Made by a program: the position numbers and the translations under genes. From positions 1-64,000 of the forward strand of contig CALHTB010000039.1 in assembly GCA_938038785.1 (NCBI GenBank): DNA of 64,000 bases, in the 5' to 3' direction. Under the pieces are notes generated by a model. That model was not told where the DNA came from and searched no databases. It saw nothing but the letters and a program-made list of their open reading frames with translations. Below, in pieces: positions 24,109 through 33,042 of the stretch. How positions within the stretch are numbered: the first letter of the stretch is position 1; each line of letters opens with the position of its first letter. This DNA comes from an uncultured Acidimicrobiales bacterium. Lineage in GTDB: Bacteria; Actinomycetota; Acidimicrobiia; Acidimicrobiales; SHLQ01.

Positions 24109-25806
24109 ATGAGCTTTCCATCAGACCTTGAGATCGCACAGGGAGCCGAGTTGCTTCCGTTGACCGAGATTGCCGAGCGCGCTGGCATCCCCCAGGAGCA
24201 CCTCGAGCCATACGGCATTGGTGCAGCCAAGGTCCAGCTCGAAGCCATCCCCAAGATGGCCGACCGCCCAGACGCCAAATACGTCGTGGTGTCTGCGATT
24301 ACGCCAACACCGTTGGGCGAGGGAAAGACGACCACCACGGTTGGTTTGGGCCAGGCGTTCCAGCACATTGGCAAGTCAGCGACTATCGCTATCCGCCAGC
24401 CGTCGATGGGCCCGACCTTTGGTATCAAGGGCGGCGCAGCAGGCGGCGGCTACTCCCAGGTCGTTCCGATGGAACTGTTCAACCTGCACATGACCGGCGA
24501 CATGCACGCCGTGACCGCGGCACACAACCTGTGCTCGGCAATGCTCGACGCTCACCTGTATCACGGCAACGAGTCGGGGATCGACACCAATAACATCACG
24601 TGGCGGCGGGTGCTCGACGTCAACGACCGTGCGCTTCGCAACGCAGTGATTGGCCTCGGTGGCCGTCTCGATGGCGTGCCCCGGGAAACCGGGTTTGATA
24701 TCACCGCAGCTTCTGAAGTTATGGCTGCGCTCGCGTTGTGCACCTCACTGCAAGACTTGCGGGTGCGCATGGGCCGCATCGTGTTGGGCTACACCAAGGA
24801 CGGCACTCCAGTTACCGCCGAGGAAATCGGCGCAGCTGGCTCGATGACCGTCCTCTTGAAAGAGGCCATCAAGCCCAACCTGATGCAAACCCTCGAGGGC
24901 ACCGCAGCGTTGGTACACACCGGCCCGTTCGGCAACATCGCCACCGGCAACTCCAGCATTGTCGCCGACCAAATCGGTATCAAGACCGCCGACTACCTCC
25001 TTACCGAGGCTGGCTTCGGTGCCGACATGGGCGCTGAGCGGTTCTTCAACATCAAGTGCCGCTACTCGGGCATCGCCCCAGACGCCGCCGTTCTGGTCGC
25101 AACCGTTCGCGGCCTTAAGGCGCACTCGGGTAACCACAAGATCGTGGCAGGCAAGGACCTTCCGCCAGCACTGTTGGAAGCAAACCCTGATGAAGTGCAC
25201 CAAGGTGGCGACAACCTTCGCAAGCAGCTCGAGAACATGCAGATCCACGGCGTGACCCCAGTGGTTGCAATCAACGTGTTCCCGGGTGATCACGACGAGG
25301 ACATTCAAGCCATCCACGAAATCGCCCAAGAGTACGGGGCACGCGCTGCGGTCTCCACCCACTTCTCCGACGGCGGCCAAGGCGCAACCGACCTCGCAGG
25401 CGCGATCGCCGAAGCAGCCGACGAAGAATCGAACTTCGAGGTCCTCTACCCAGACGACATGGGGATTCGAGAGAAGATCGAAACCGTCGCCAAAAAGGTA
25501 TACGGAGCGGACGGCATCGAAGTGTCCCCCGCTGCAAACAAGCAGATCGACAACTACGAGGCCAACGGCTTCGGAAACTTGCCCGTCTGTATCGCCAAGA
25601 CGCACCTGTCGATCTCGGCGTTCGCAAACCTCAAGGGTGCACCAACCGGGTGGACACTTCCCGTCCGCGAGGTCCGGGCCTCGGTTGGCGCCGGCTTTGT
25701 CTACCCCATCTGCGGCGACATGCGCACCATGCCCGGACTTGGCAAGACTCCAGCAGCCCAAAAAATCGACATCGACGCTGACGGCAACGTCATCAACCTC
25801 AGTTAG
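24109..25806 (+). CDS. fhs: Formate-tetrahydrofolate ligase
   Basis: A 565-residue enzyme (family about 556) that interconverts formate, THF and ATP with 10-formyl-THF and ADP. The ATP loop TPTPLGEGKTTTTVGLG lies at about residues 65-81, followed by the family runs RQPSMGPTFGIKGGAAGGGY and FFNIKCRYSG. The ATG at 24109 fits the family N-terminus (SDLEIAQGA). Upstream is a tandem palindromic operator; metF follows after 11 nt. In methyl-group catabolism it would run in reverse, making ATP and formate. Confidence 0.96.
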   Translation: MSFPSDLEIAQGAELLPLTEIAERAGIPQEHLEPYGIGAAKVQLEAIPKMADRPDAKYVVVSAITPTPLGEGKTTTTVGLGQAFQHIGKSATIAIRQPSMGPTFGIKGGAAGGGYSQVVPMELFNLHMTGDMHAVTAAHNLCSAMLDAHLYHGNESGIDTNNITWRRVLDVNDRALRNAVIGLGGRLDGVPRETGFDITAASEVMAALALCTSLQDLRVRMGRIVLGYTKDGTPVTAEEIGAAGSMTVLLKEAIKPNLMQTLEGTAALVHTGPFGNIATGNSSIVADQIGIKTADYLLTEAGFGADMGAERFFNIKCRYSGIAPDAAVLVATVRGLKAHSGNHKIVAGKDLPPALLEANPDEVHQGGDNLRKQLENMQIHGVTPVVAINVFPGDHDEDIQAIHEIAQEYGARAAVSTHFSDGGQGATDLAGAIAEAADEESNFEVLYPDDMGIREKIETVAKKVYGADGIEVSPAANKQIDNYEANGFGNLPVCIAKTHLSISAFANLKGAPTGWTLPVREVRASVGAGFVYPICGDMRTMPGLGKTPAAQKIDIDADGNVINLS

Positions 25807-25817
25807 CAGGACCTGGC

Positions 25818-26702
25818 ATGGCAATCTTCAAAAAGGGTACGGACGCCGGCGGGTCGGCGGAGGCGATGGCGTTTCGGCGCTCGCTCGTCGAGGACATGGT
25901 GTTTGAGCTCATACCGCTCAAGTCGGTCGATGCTGGTATCGAGGCCCTGCCGGCGAACAGCCTGGTCTCGGTCACGGCCTCACCGGTTAAGGGTCTAGAC
26001 GCCACGATGGAACTCACCGACCGAATCCGCAACGCGGGGCACCGTCCGGTCCCCCACATCGCGGCTCGCTTGGTCGAAGGGCCCGAACACGTCGCCAAGA
26101 TTGCGAAGTGGATGAAGACCGAGGGCTACGAGACGCTTTTCTGCGTCGCTGGCGATGCCGAAGAGCCCTCTGGACCCTACGAAGGCGCCCATGGGTTCCT
26201 GTCCGATCTGTTCGCCCAGGACCATGGCCTAACCAAGGTGGGCATCACGTCCTACCCCGACGGACATGCGCTCATCAGCAACGAGATCTGCCATGAGCAG
26301 CTGCATGCGAAGCAGGCACTTCTCACCGAGGCTGGCGTCGACGGCTGGGCATCTACCCAGATGTGCTTCGACACCGACCTCATCACCAACTGGCTTCGCG
26401 CCGAGCGCGATGCTGGTTTCACGCTGCCCGTACACCTTGGGATTCCTGGTGTTGTCGATCGTTCCAAGCTCATGACCATGGGCGTTCGTCTTGGCGTCGG
26501 TGCCTCGTTGCGCTTCCTGAAGAAGAACCGTGCGGCTGTCACCAAGCTGTTGGCTCCAGGCGCCTATGACCCAGATGACATCTTGGAGCCGATGGTCGAC
26601 GATCTTGAAGATCTCAACATTTCGGGGCTTCATGTCTTTACGTTTAACCAGGTTGAAGCCACCGAGCAGTGGCGTCAAGCGGTGATGGCAGAGGCGGGTT
26701 AG
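25818..26702 (+). CDS. metF: Methylenetetrahydrofolate reductase
   Basis: A 294-residue FAD TIM-barrel enzyme interconverting 5-methyl-THF and 5,10-methylene-THF. Supporting segments are SVTASPVKGLDATMELT, RPVPHIAARLV, GYETLFCVAGDAEEPSGPY, the substrate loop TQMCFDTDLI, and GLHVFTFNQVEAT. It begins 11 nt after fhs and shares its operator, so it probably works oxidatively here, feeding methyl groups from the corrinoid cluster towards formyl-THF. The stop overlaps the convergent GGDEF-EAL gene by 4 nt. Confidence 0.9.
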   Translation: MAIFKKGTDAGGSAEAMAFRRSLVEDMVFELIPLKSVDAGIEALPANSLVSVTASPVKGLDATMELTDRIRNAGHRPVPHIAARLVEGPEHVAKIAKWMKTEGYETLFCVAGDAEEPSGPYEGAHGFLSDLFAQDHGLTKVGITSYPDGHALISNEICHEQLHAKQALLTEAGVDGWASTQMCFDTDLITNWLRAERDAGFTLPVHLGIPGVVDRSKLMTMGVRLGVGASLRFLKKNRAAVTKLLAPGAYDPDDILEPMVDDLEDLNISGLHVFTFNQVEATEQWRQAVMAEAG

Positions 26703-28714
26703 CGTCCACCCATTCGTCTCGAGAGCGTCGAGGCATCAACAAAGGCTCCACTCGGCATGCTCGAGGTGTCCCTTGGTGCACCCTCGGGCCATTCGTAGGC
26801 CGAGCTGAACGGATCTGGGGCCCAACGGTGCCCCGAAAGGTCGCGAGCAGCTTCGAGTTCAAGTGGACGTCCGAGGAGGAAGCCTTGGAAGATGTCGCAT
26901 CCGAGCTCGGCCAAGATCGTGTGCTGCGATTCGCGTTCAACGCCTTCGGCCACTACGTCAAGGTCGAGAGCGCTGGCGAGTGCCAGAATCGCTCGGACGA
27001 TCGCCCGGCTTTCCTCAGAAGTGTCGATGTCGCTGACAAAGTCCTTGTCGAGTTTGACGATGTCGACCGGCAGCTCTCGTAGGTACGACAGCGACGAGTA
27101 GCCGGTACCAAAGTCATCGATGGCGATTCGTACTCCCCATGTCCGCAACTCTTCGAGGCGCTTGCCACGTTCGTGAAGGTCGTTCAGCAACGATTGTTCG
27201 GTGATCTCGAGCACAACAGTTTTTGGGTCGATGCTGTTTCGCCGAAGCACATCGAGTGTGGTCTCGACAAAGTTGTGGGTCTCAAGGCGTTCGGCGGACA
27301 CGTTGATCGCGACGGTGCCCAGCTGACGGCCTTCACGTCGTAGCGTGCGCAACGCTTGGATGATGTGGCGGAACACTTCGAAGTCGAAGTCGGCCATCAA
27401 GCCGTGCTCGGCCGCAACGCCCAAGAATTGATCGGGGCTGACCAAGCCAACGCCCTGACGGTACCACCGTCCGAGTGCTTCGAAGCCGACGAGCTCGCGC
27501 GCCGAGTTGAACTGTGGCTGGAACATTGCATGAATGCCCGAGTTGGTCTTGATCGATCTCGCCAGGTCGTCTTGGAGGCGGCGCTGCTCGGCCAGAATCT
27601 TGCGGAGCTCATCATCGAAGAACCGAAAGCTGTCTCGGCCACTGCGCTTCACCTGGTAGAGCGCCAGGTCGGACTCCTTCAGAAGCTCCGCGCTTTCCGC
27701 GGGAGCTTCGCCGGGGCCAAGCGCCTCGACAAACGTCGCGCCGAGGCTCAGTGAAGTGGCAACTTGGGAACCAAGGATGCTGAAGGGCACTCGGATGGCG
27801 AATGATAATTGCTCTACGAAGGCGACCATCTCGCCTTTGGCCGCCCCTGCGGCAACGATGAGGTACTCATCACCGCCGAGACGCCCAACCTGGCAGTCGA
27901 ACGGCGCTGCGGTTGCGGCTTCCTGAAGTCGGTGCGAGATGCCGCACAACAGGTCATCGCCTGCTTGGTGTCCAAGCGTGTCGTTGATCTCTTTGAATTT
28001 GTCGATGTCGCAATACACGAGGCCAACGCTCTCGCGAGTGGCGATTGCTGCATCGAGGGTCGACAGAACGGCTCGGCGGGACAGTAGCCCGGTCAAGGCG
28101 TCGTGGTCAGCCTGGTAGCGCAGCGTGCTTCGACTTCGATCCTTGTCGAGAGCCAGTCGGGCAAGGTCCTGGGCCATTGCAAGGACGGTTGGGTCGGGTT
28201 CTGCCTCATCTCCCTCAGCAAGGTTGACTTGGAGGACCCAGCCGAGGTCGGTTTCGGTGCGAGGCAGCACGGTGTAGGTGTGGTCGACGTGCTCGGCGTT
28301 AAAAAGCTCGTCGTTGATGATACGAAACTGCGACCCCGGATACTGGGTAGCGAGCAGTTCGGTGACGCTGGCGAGAACAATATCAGTGTCGGTGTCTGCC
28401 GCAATTTGTTCGAGAACATTCGACTCGGCGTTTCGTAGCTGATCACGACGAATCGCGTCGGTTGTCGAGCTACCCAGATCGGCATCGGACACTGCGTCGA
28501 TGAGCGACGACGTCTCCAGATTTCGCACCTCGAGCTCGTGCTCGATGCGCTGCAATCGGCACCATTGGGAGTAGACGAAGAAGGCCGTCACCACGAGCAT
28601 GGCCGCCAGAACAGCGACGGACACAAAGTGGGACGTCAAAATGAAGAGCGCCGACGCAATTGCGACAACCGTGGACACCACGCCAAGAGCGGCGACCTGA
28701 GACTCCTCATTCAT
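26699..28714 (-). CDS. Membrane GGDEF-EAL cyclic-di-GMP signalling protein
   Basis: A 671-residue bifunctional c-di-GMP protein. Two N-terminal membrane helices (VVSTVVAIASALFILTSHF and VAVLAAMLVVTAFFVY) precede a degenerate GAF-like sensor (about residues 95-195). The GGDEF domain has the active-type signature GGDEY, CDIDKFKEIND and no obvious RxxD inhibitory site immediately upstream. The EAL domain has FEALGRW, EITEQSLL, DDFGTGYSSL and KLDKDFV, all catalytic metal-binding segments, so phosphodiesterase activity is likely. The tail after about residue 630 is unstructured. No partner gene is visible nearby. Confidence 0.92.
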   Translation of the reverse strand: MNEESQVAALGVVSTVVAIASALFILTSHFVSVAVLAAMLVVTAFFVYSQWCRLQRIEHELEVRNLETSSLIDAVSDADLGSSTTDAIRRDQLRNAESNVLEQIAADTDTDIVLASVTELLATQYPGSQFRIINDELFNAEHVDHTYTVLPRTETDLGWVLQVNLAEGDEAEPDPTVLAMAQDLARLALDKDRSRSTLRYQADHDALTGLLSRRAVLSTLDAAIATRESVGLVYCDIDKFKEINDTLGHQAGDDLLCGISHRLQEAATAAPFDCQVGRLGGDEYLIVAAGAAKGEMVAFVEQLSFAIRVPFSILGSQVATSLSLGATFVEALGPGEAPAESAELLKESDLALYQVKRSGRDSFRFFDDELRKILAEQRRLQDDLARSIKTNSGIHAMFQPQFNSARELVGFEALGRWYRQGVGLVSPDQFLGVAAEHGLMADFDFEVFRHIIQALRTLRREGRQLGTVAINVSAERLETHNFVETTLDVLRRNSIDPKTVVLEITEQSLLNDLHERGKRLEELRTWGVRIAIDDFGTGYSSLSYLRELPVDIVKLDKDFVSDIDTSEESRAIVRAILALASALDLDVVAEGVERESQHTILAELGCDIFQGFLLGRPLELEAARDLSGHRWAPDPFSSAYEWPEGAPRDTSSMPSGAFVDASTLSRRMGGR

Positions 28715-28779
28715 TCCCCAACTATCGGCAGAATCTGCCGATGGCTAAGGAAAGATGTGCCCCACTTCACCAAAACCGT

Positions 28780-28814
28780 GTTTCATGATACGGTACTGTT
28801 CCACGATGCGGAAC
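28780..28814. promoter_or_regulatory. Tandem operator upstream of the corrinoid methyltransferase operon
   Basis: Two 17-bp sites, 28780-28796 and 28798-28814, agree at 13 of 17 positions and are offset by 18 bp. The downstream one, GTTCCACGATGCGGAAC, keeps the GTTCC...GGAAC arms of the fhs operator at 23961. They lie 44-78 bp before the first gene's ATG at 28858. Confidence 0.7.
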
Positions 28815-28857
28815 TCGATCAGGGGTGTCGAGTCATCGAAGTGAAAGAGGAAGAGCC

Positions 28858-29547
28858 ATGAGCGACGAGGAAGAAATCATCCTGGCGGACTTGCCAGACG
28901 ATGAGCTAACCGCGCAGATGCACGACGACCTGTATGACGGTCTGGCCGACGAAATTGCCGAAGGCACAAACATTCTGTTAGCGCGCGGCTGGGGCGCTGA
29001 CCGCGTGCTCAACGACGCACTTGTCGAAGGCATGCGTATCGTCGGCATCGACTTCCGCGACGGCATCCTGTTTGTTCCCGAAGTTTTGCTCGCCGCGAAC
29101 GCAATGAAAGCTGGGATGGCCATCCTTCGCCCACTCCTGGCCGAAACCGGCGCAGAGCCCATCGGCAAGGTCGTCATCGGCACCGTTAAGGGCGACATCC
29201 ACGACATTGGCAAGAACCTCGTTGCCATGATGCTCGAAGGTGCTGGCTTCGAAGTGATCGATATCGGCATCAACACCGACGTCGACGAGTACATCGAGGC
29301 CATCGAAGAGCACAAGCCCGACATTTTGGGAATGTCCGCGCTACTGACGACGACCATGCCCTACATGAAGGTCGTCGTAGACACCCTCATCGAACGCGGC
29401 ATGCGCGACGACTACATCATCCTCGTTGGTGGAGCTCCGCTCAACGAAGAGTTCGGCACCGCCGTCGGCGCTGACGCCTACTGCCGCGACGCAGCTGTCG
29501 CATCCGAGACGGCGAGCAAGCTCGTCGCTGCACGCCGGGCTGCCTGA
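28858..29547 (+). CDS. Methyltransferase corrinoid protein (MtbC/MtgC type)
   Basis: A 229-residue corrinoid protein: a B12-binding-2 helical cap (residues about 15-95) followed by the Rossmann cobalamin domain. The lower-ligand motif DxHxxG is complete as D113-I-H115-D-I-G118, and GMSALLTTTM and IILVGGAPL form the nucleotide-tail pocket. It accepts a methyl group from the MttB-family enzyme and hands it to the methyl-THF methyltransferase. The ATG at 28858 has GAGGAAG upstream and is the first gene after the tandem operator. Confidence 0.93.
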   Translation: MSDEEEIILADLPDDELTAQMHDDLYDGLADEIAEGTNILLARGWGADRVLNDALVEGMRIVGIDFRDGILFVPEVLLAANAMKAGMAILRPLLAETGAEPIGKVVIGTVKGDIHDIGKNLVAMMLEGAGFEVIDIGINTDVDEYIEAIEEHKPDILGMSALLTTTMPYMKVVVDTLIERGMRDDYIILVGGAPLNEEFGTAVGADAYCRDAAVASETASKLVAARRAA

Positions 29548-29629
29548 GTTGGAACTCGACGGCACCGCACCATCGGGTCGTCCAATCCGTCGCCGAGTAC
29601 GTTCGACGACGACGTCCATGGAGGGCGAG

Positions 29630-30013
29630 ATGACAGAACCAGCACGTGGCGGACGCCGCCGCCGTGGCGGGGGTCCAAGCCTCAAGATCATCAAGTGGCG
29701 AGACATCCCCGCACAAGTCAATGGCAGTTCGGGCGACCAAAAGGTTCAGGTCGAACTCCCCCACCGGTTCCAGGCCGCCATCGACCGCGCCGCGATGATC
29801 GCCGACCTGAAAGACGCCAACAGCTACGTCGCCGAGATGGGACAGGAACAGCGCCCACTCGAGACCAACGACATCGAAGCCGCCGTAGCCGCACTCGTCG
29901 CCGAGATCGAAGCTGAGTTCACAATGGAACGCCTCAACGAGTTCGTTCGTGCCGGTGGGCTCAACCCCGACACACAAGCCAGCCAAGACCCAGTCAATGG
30001 AGACGAGTCATGA
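29630..30013 (+). CDS. Small PF13769-like ('virulence factor') protein of the corrinoid operon
   Basis: A 127-residue protein. After an Arg/Gly-rich start (ARGGRRRRGGG) it contains IIKWRDIPAQV and VELPHRFQAAIDRAAMIADL, resembling small PF13769-type proteins that I recall beside MttB-family genes in alphaproteobacteria and actinobacteria. The protein is acidic and helical towards the C-terminus. GGAGGGCG precedes the ATG, and ATGA overlap joins it to the next gene. There is no catalytic motif; a chaperone, assembly or regulatory role for the methyltransferase complex is inferred from constant company only. Confidence 0.65.
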   Translation: MTEPARGGRRRRGGGPSLKIIKWRDIPAQVNGSSGDQKVQVELPHRFQAAIDRAAMIADLKDANSYVAEMGQEQRPLETNDIEAAVAALVAEIEAEFTMERLNEFVRAGGLNPDTQASQDPVNGDES

Positions 30014-30909
30014 CCGACACCATCATCAGTTCCGCCACGAAAGAAGTCGTTATCGGCTTTGGCCGTCCGTTCGTCATGATCGGCGAGCGCATCAACCCAA
30101 CCGGCCGCAAGCTGCTGGCCGAGGAGATGAAGAACGGCGACTTCAGCCGTGTTGTCGCGGACGCAATCGCCCAGGTCGAAGCTGGCGCACAAATGCTCGA
30201 CGTCAATGCCGGGATTCCGCTGGCCGACGAGCCAGCATTGCTCGTCCGGGCAATCAAGGAAGTCCAGTCGGTCACCGACGTACCGATCAGTATCGATTCA
30301 TCGATCGTCGAAGCGCTCGAAGCAGCCATCGAGATTTACGAGGGCAAGCCACTCATCAATTCGGTGACGGGCGAAGAAGAAGTCCTCGAACGGGTGCTGC
30401 CCTTCGTCGCGAAGCACGGCGCGGCAGTCGTCGCTATCTCGAACGATGAGACCGGCATTTCCGAGGACCCGAACGTTCGCTTTGAAGTTGCGAAGAAGAT
30501 CGTGAACCGGGCGTCGGACTTTGGCATTCCTGCAGCTGATGTCGTCGTCGACCCGCTCGTCATGCCCATTGGTGCCATGGGAACCGCTGGGCGTCAGGTG
30601 TTTGAACTCGTTGGCCGCTTGCGCAACGAGCTCGGTGTGAACACGACGTGTGGTGCCTCGAACGTCAGCTTTGGTCTTCCGGCTCGCCACCACATCACGG
30701 GCAACTTCTTGTCGATGGCGATTGGCGCTGGCATGACCTCGGCAATCATGAGCCCGCTTCATGAAGAGGTGAAGAACTGCGTGATGGCCGCTGACGTACT
30801 CAATGGACACGATGCCAATTGCGCAGCATGGATCGCCGCCAAGCGTGACCCCGACGCTGGCGGTGGCGCCGGTGGTGCTCGTCGTCGCGGCGGACGTAAG
30901 CGGGCGTAA
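30010..30909 (+). CDS. Methyltetrahydrofolate:corrinoid methyltransferase (MtgD/MeTr type)
   Basis: A 299-residue pterin-binding TIM barrel of the AcsE/MetH-folate domain family that transfers the corrinoid-bound methyl group to THF (or the reverse). Key segments are IGERINPTG, GAQMLDVNAG, VPISIDSS, INSVTG and GASNVSFGLP with the conserved Asn of the pterin site. The tail after about residue 275 is Gly/Arg-rich (GGARRRGGRKRA) and absent from typical family members. It overlaps the preceding gene by 4 nt and lies 4 nt before the reactivase gene. Confidence 0.92.
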   Translation: MTDTIISSATKEVVIGFGRPFVMIGERINPTGRKLLAEEMKNGDFSRVVADAIAQVEAGAQMLDVNAGIPLADEPALLVRAIKEVQSVTDVPISIDSSIVEALEAAIEIYEGKPLINSVTGEEEVLERVLPFVAKHGAAVVAISNDETGISEDPNVRFEVAKKIVNRASDFGIPAADVVVDPLVMPIGAMGTAGRQVFELVGRLRNELGVNTTCGASNVSFGLPARHHITGNFLSMAIGAGMTSAIMSPLHEEVKNCVMAADVLNGHDANCAAWIAAKRDPDAGGGAGGARRRGGRKRA

Positions 30910-30913
30910 GTTC

Positions 30914-32956
30914 GTGTCAGATTCCGTTCGCGTCGTCTTCACCCCATCGGGTCGACAGGGCGAAGTTGAACGCGGTACAAACATCCTTGACGCGGCGCGT
31001 GAGCTCGGTGTCGACCTCGACACCGTGTGCGGCGGGCGCGGTATCTGCGGGCGCTGCCAGATCGTTCCTGAGGTTGGCGAGTTCGCGAAGCACGCCATTA
31101 CCTCTCGGGCCGACAGCATCAGCGTGCCGGGACCGAGCGAGACGACCGAGTATCGGGGACGTCGGCCACTGGGCTCAGACCGTCATCGTCTCGGATGCCA
31201 TGCCGAAATCATCGGCGATCTTGTCGTCGACGTACCTGCTGAGAGCCAGGTTCATCGCCAGGTGGTTCGCAAGCGCCTCGAAGTCGACAACATCGAAGTC
31301 GACCCGGTCACTCGCCTGTACTTCACGACGGTGGCACCTCAGGAGCTCGAGACTCCACGTAGCGAACTCGACCTTCTTCGCGACGCACTTTCCGAAGAAT
31401 GGGAACTCGCTGACCTTGCGGCATCGCTCAGCGTTGTCAAACAAATTCAGACGGCGCTCACCAAGAACCGCGAGATAACAGTGGCGGTTCGAGATGGCGA
31501 CGAGATCGTCGCTGCATGGTCCGGGTTTCACGACGCGATCTACGGCATTGCGGTCGACATTGGCTCAACCACGATCGCCGGACACCTCCTCGACCTCAGC
31601 ACGGGCGACGCGCTAGCTACCAACGGCTTGATGAACCCACAGATCAAGTTCGGCGAAGACCTGATGAGCCGGGTCAGCTACGTGATGATGAACCCCGGCG
31701 GCGAAGTCGAGCTGACCACGACAATGCACGAGGCCCTGAACGAGCTCGTGGGTCAACTCGCCGAAGAGGCCGAGGTCGATCGCACCGACATCATGGAAGT
31801 CGTGTTGGTCGGCAACCCCATCATGCACCACCTGCTCCTCGGGCTCGACTCGGTCCCACTTGGGGGCGCACCGTTCGCGCTTGCTACCGACAAGGCGGTC
31901 GAGACACCTGCGTCAACCCTCGGTATCGAATGCCGCGACACCACCCGGGTGTACGTCCTGCCGTGTATCGCAGGCCACGTCGGGGCCGACACTGCTGGGG
32001 CCATCCTTTCCGAGCGCCCCGACCAATCTGACGACTATCAGCTCCTGGTCGACGTTGGCACCAACGCCGAGATCGTTCTTGGAAACCGCGAGCATTTGCT
32101 GGCGGCCTCCTCCCCCACAGGCCCAGCCTTCGAAGGTGCCCAGATCTCGTCGGGCCAGCGAGCCACAGTTGGCGCGATCGAACGCGTCCGCATCGACCCA
32201 GAGACGCTCGAACCCCGGTTCAAGATCATTGGCGCCGAAGCCTGGAGCAACGAACCCGAATTCGCCGAACAGACCAAGAAGATCACCATCACCGGCATCT
32301 GCGGCTCGGGGATCATCGAGGTCGTGGCCGAGATGATGTTGTCAGGCGTGATCTCCGCCGACGGTGTTGTCGACGGAGAGCTTGCTTCGCGCACGCACCG
32401 GATCGTCGAGAACGACCGTACGTTCTCGTACCTGCTACACGAGGGCGAGCCAAACATCTACGTCGAGCAGAACGACATCCGAGCCATCCAACTGGCCAAG
32501 GCCGCGCTCTACGCAGGCATCAAGTTGCTGATGGAGCATCGGGGCATCGACCACGTCGACCAGATCCGCCTCGCTGGGGCGTTTGGCAGCCATATCGAAC
32601 CCGCGTACGCCGTTGCTCTCGGCCTCGTGCCCGACTGTGACATCGAAAGAGTGTCCGCTGCTGGCAACGCGGCGGGAACCGGCGCGGTTATCGCTCTGCT
32701 GTCCGGCAAGGCCCGCCGCGAGATCGAAGCGCTTATCCCGACGATCACCAAGATCGAGACCGCAACCGAGGCGAGCTTTCAACAACACTTCGTCGAAGCA
32801 ATGGCTATTCCCCATGCCGTGGCCGAGTACCCACACCTGAACAAGGTGATGCCGCTTCCCGAGCGCCGATTCGCCAACGCGGCAGCCGCAGGTGGAGACT
32901 CGACCGGACGACGGCGCCGCCGCCGTCCGTCGGCGCCTAAGGCGCCTCCTCTCTAA
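30914..32956 (+). CDS. Corrinoid activation protein, ferredoxin plus ASKHA domain (RACo/RamA-like)
   Basis: A 680-residue ATP-dependent reductive activator that returns inactive Co(II) corrinoid to Co(I). The N-terminal ferredoxin has CX5CX2C at C39, C45, C48 and a fourth ligand at C95 (RLGCHAEI), the [2Fe-2S] pattern. The ASKHA part has phosphate-1 GIAVDIGSTTIAG, phosphate-2 VDVGTNAEIVLGN and adenosine LAGAFGSHI motifs. The GTG start at 30914 is chosen to give a family-like N-terminus; a longer frame would cover the upstream gene's tail. The C-terminus is a polybasic tail (GRRRRRRPSAPK). Confidence 0.9.
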   Translation: MSDSVRVVFTPSGRQGEVERGTNILDAARELGVDLDTVCGGRGICGRCQIVPEVGEFAKHAITSRADSISVPGPSETTEYRGRRPLGSDRHRLGCHAEIIGDLVVDVPAESQVHRQVVRKRLEVDNIEVDPVTRLYFTTVAPQELETPRSELDLLRDALSEEWELADLAASLSVVKQIQTALTKNREITVAVRDGDEIVAAWSGFHDAIYGIAVDIGSTTIAGHLLDLSTGDALATNGLMNPQIKFGEDLMSRVSYVMMNPGGEVELTTTMHEALNELVGQLAEEAEVDRTDIMEVVLVGNPIMHHLLLGLDSVPLGGAPFALATDKAVETPASTLGIECRDTTRVYVLPCIAGHVGADTAGAILSERPDQSDDYQLLVDVGTNAEIVLGNREHLLAASSPTGPAFEGAQISSGQRATVGAIERVRIDPETLEPRFKIIGAEAWSNEPEFAEQTKKITITGICGSGIIEVVAEMMLSGVISADGVVDGELASRTHRIVENDRTFSYLLHEGEPNIYVEQNDIRAIQLAKAALYAGIKLLMEHRGIDHVDQIRLAGAFGSHIEPAYAVALGLVPDCDIERVSAAGNAAGTGAVIALLSGKARREIEALIPTITKIETATEASFQQHFVEAMAIPHAVAEYPHLNKVMPLPERRFANAAAAGGDSTGRRRRRRPSAPKAPPL

Positions 32957-33042
32957 CGGCCTTTCCTCCGCTTCGCTCCGTAAACGCCAAACAAGAACCA
33001 ACACCCGGGGCCCCTGCCCACCAAACTCAATGAGGAGTCACC

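Noticed and set aside
24745..25824. A 359-codon frame antisense to fhs
   Set aside because: Shadow of fhs; Cys/Val-rich translation without domain features.
28715..28857. Cobalamin riboswitch before the corrinoid operon
   Set aside because: The 143-bp gap is too short for the usual element, shows no B12-box-like sequence, and is occupied by the tandem operator.
32932..32946. GGCGCC-TAA-GGCGCC as a terminator of the activator gene
   Set aside because: It lies within the last codons of the gene, has only a 3-nt loop and no T-tract, and falls in a basic repetitive coding tail.
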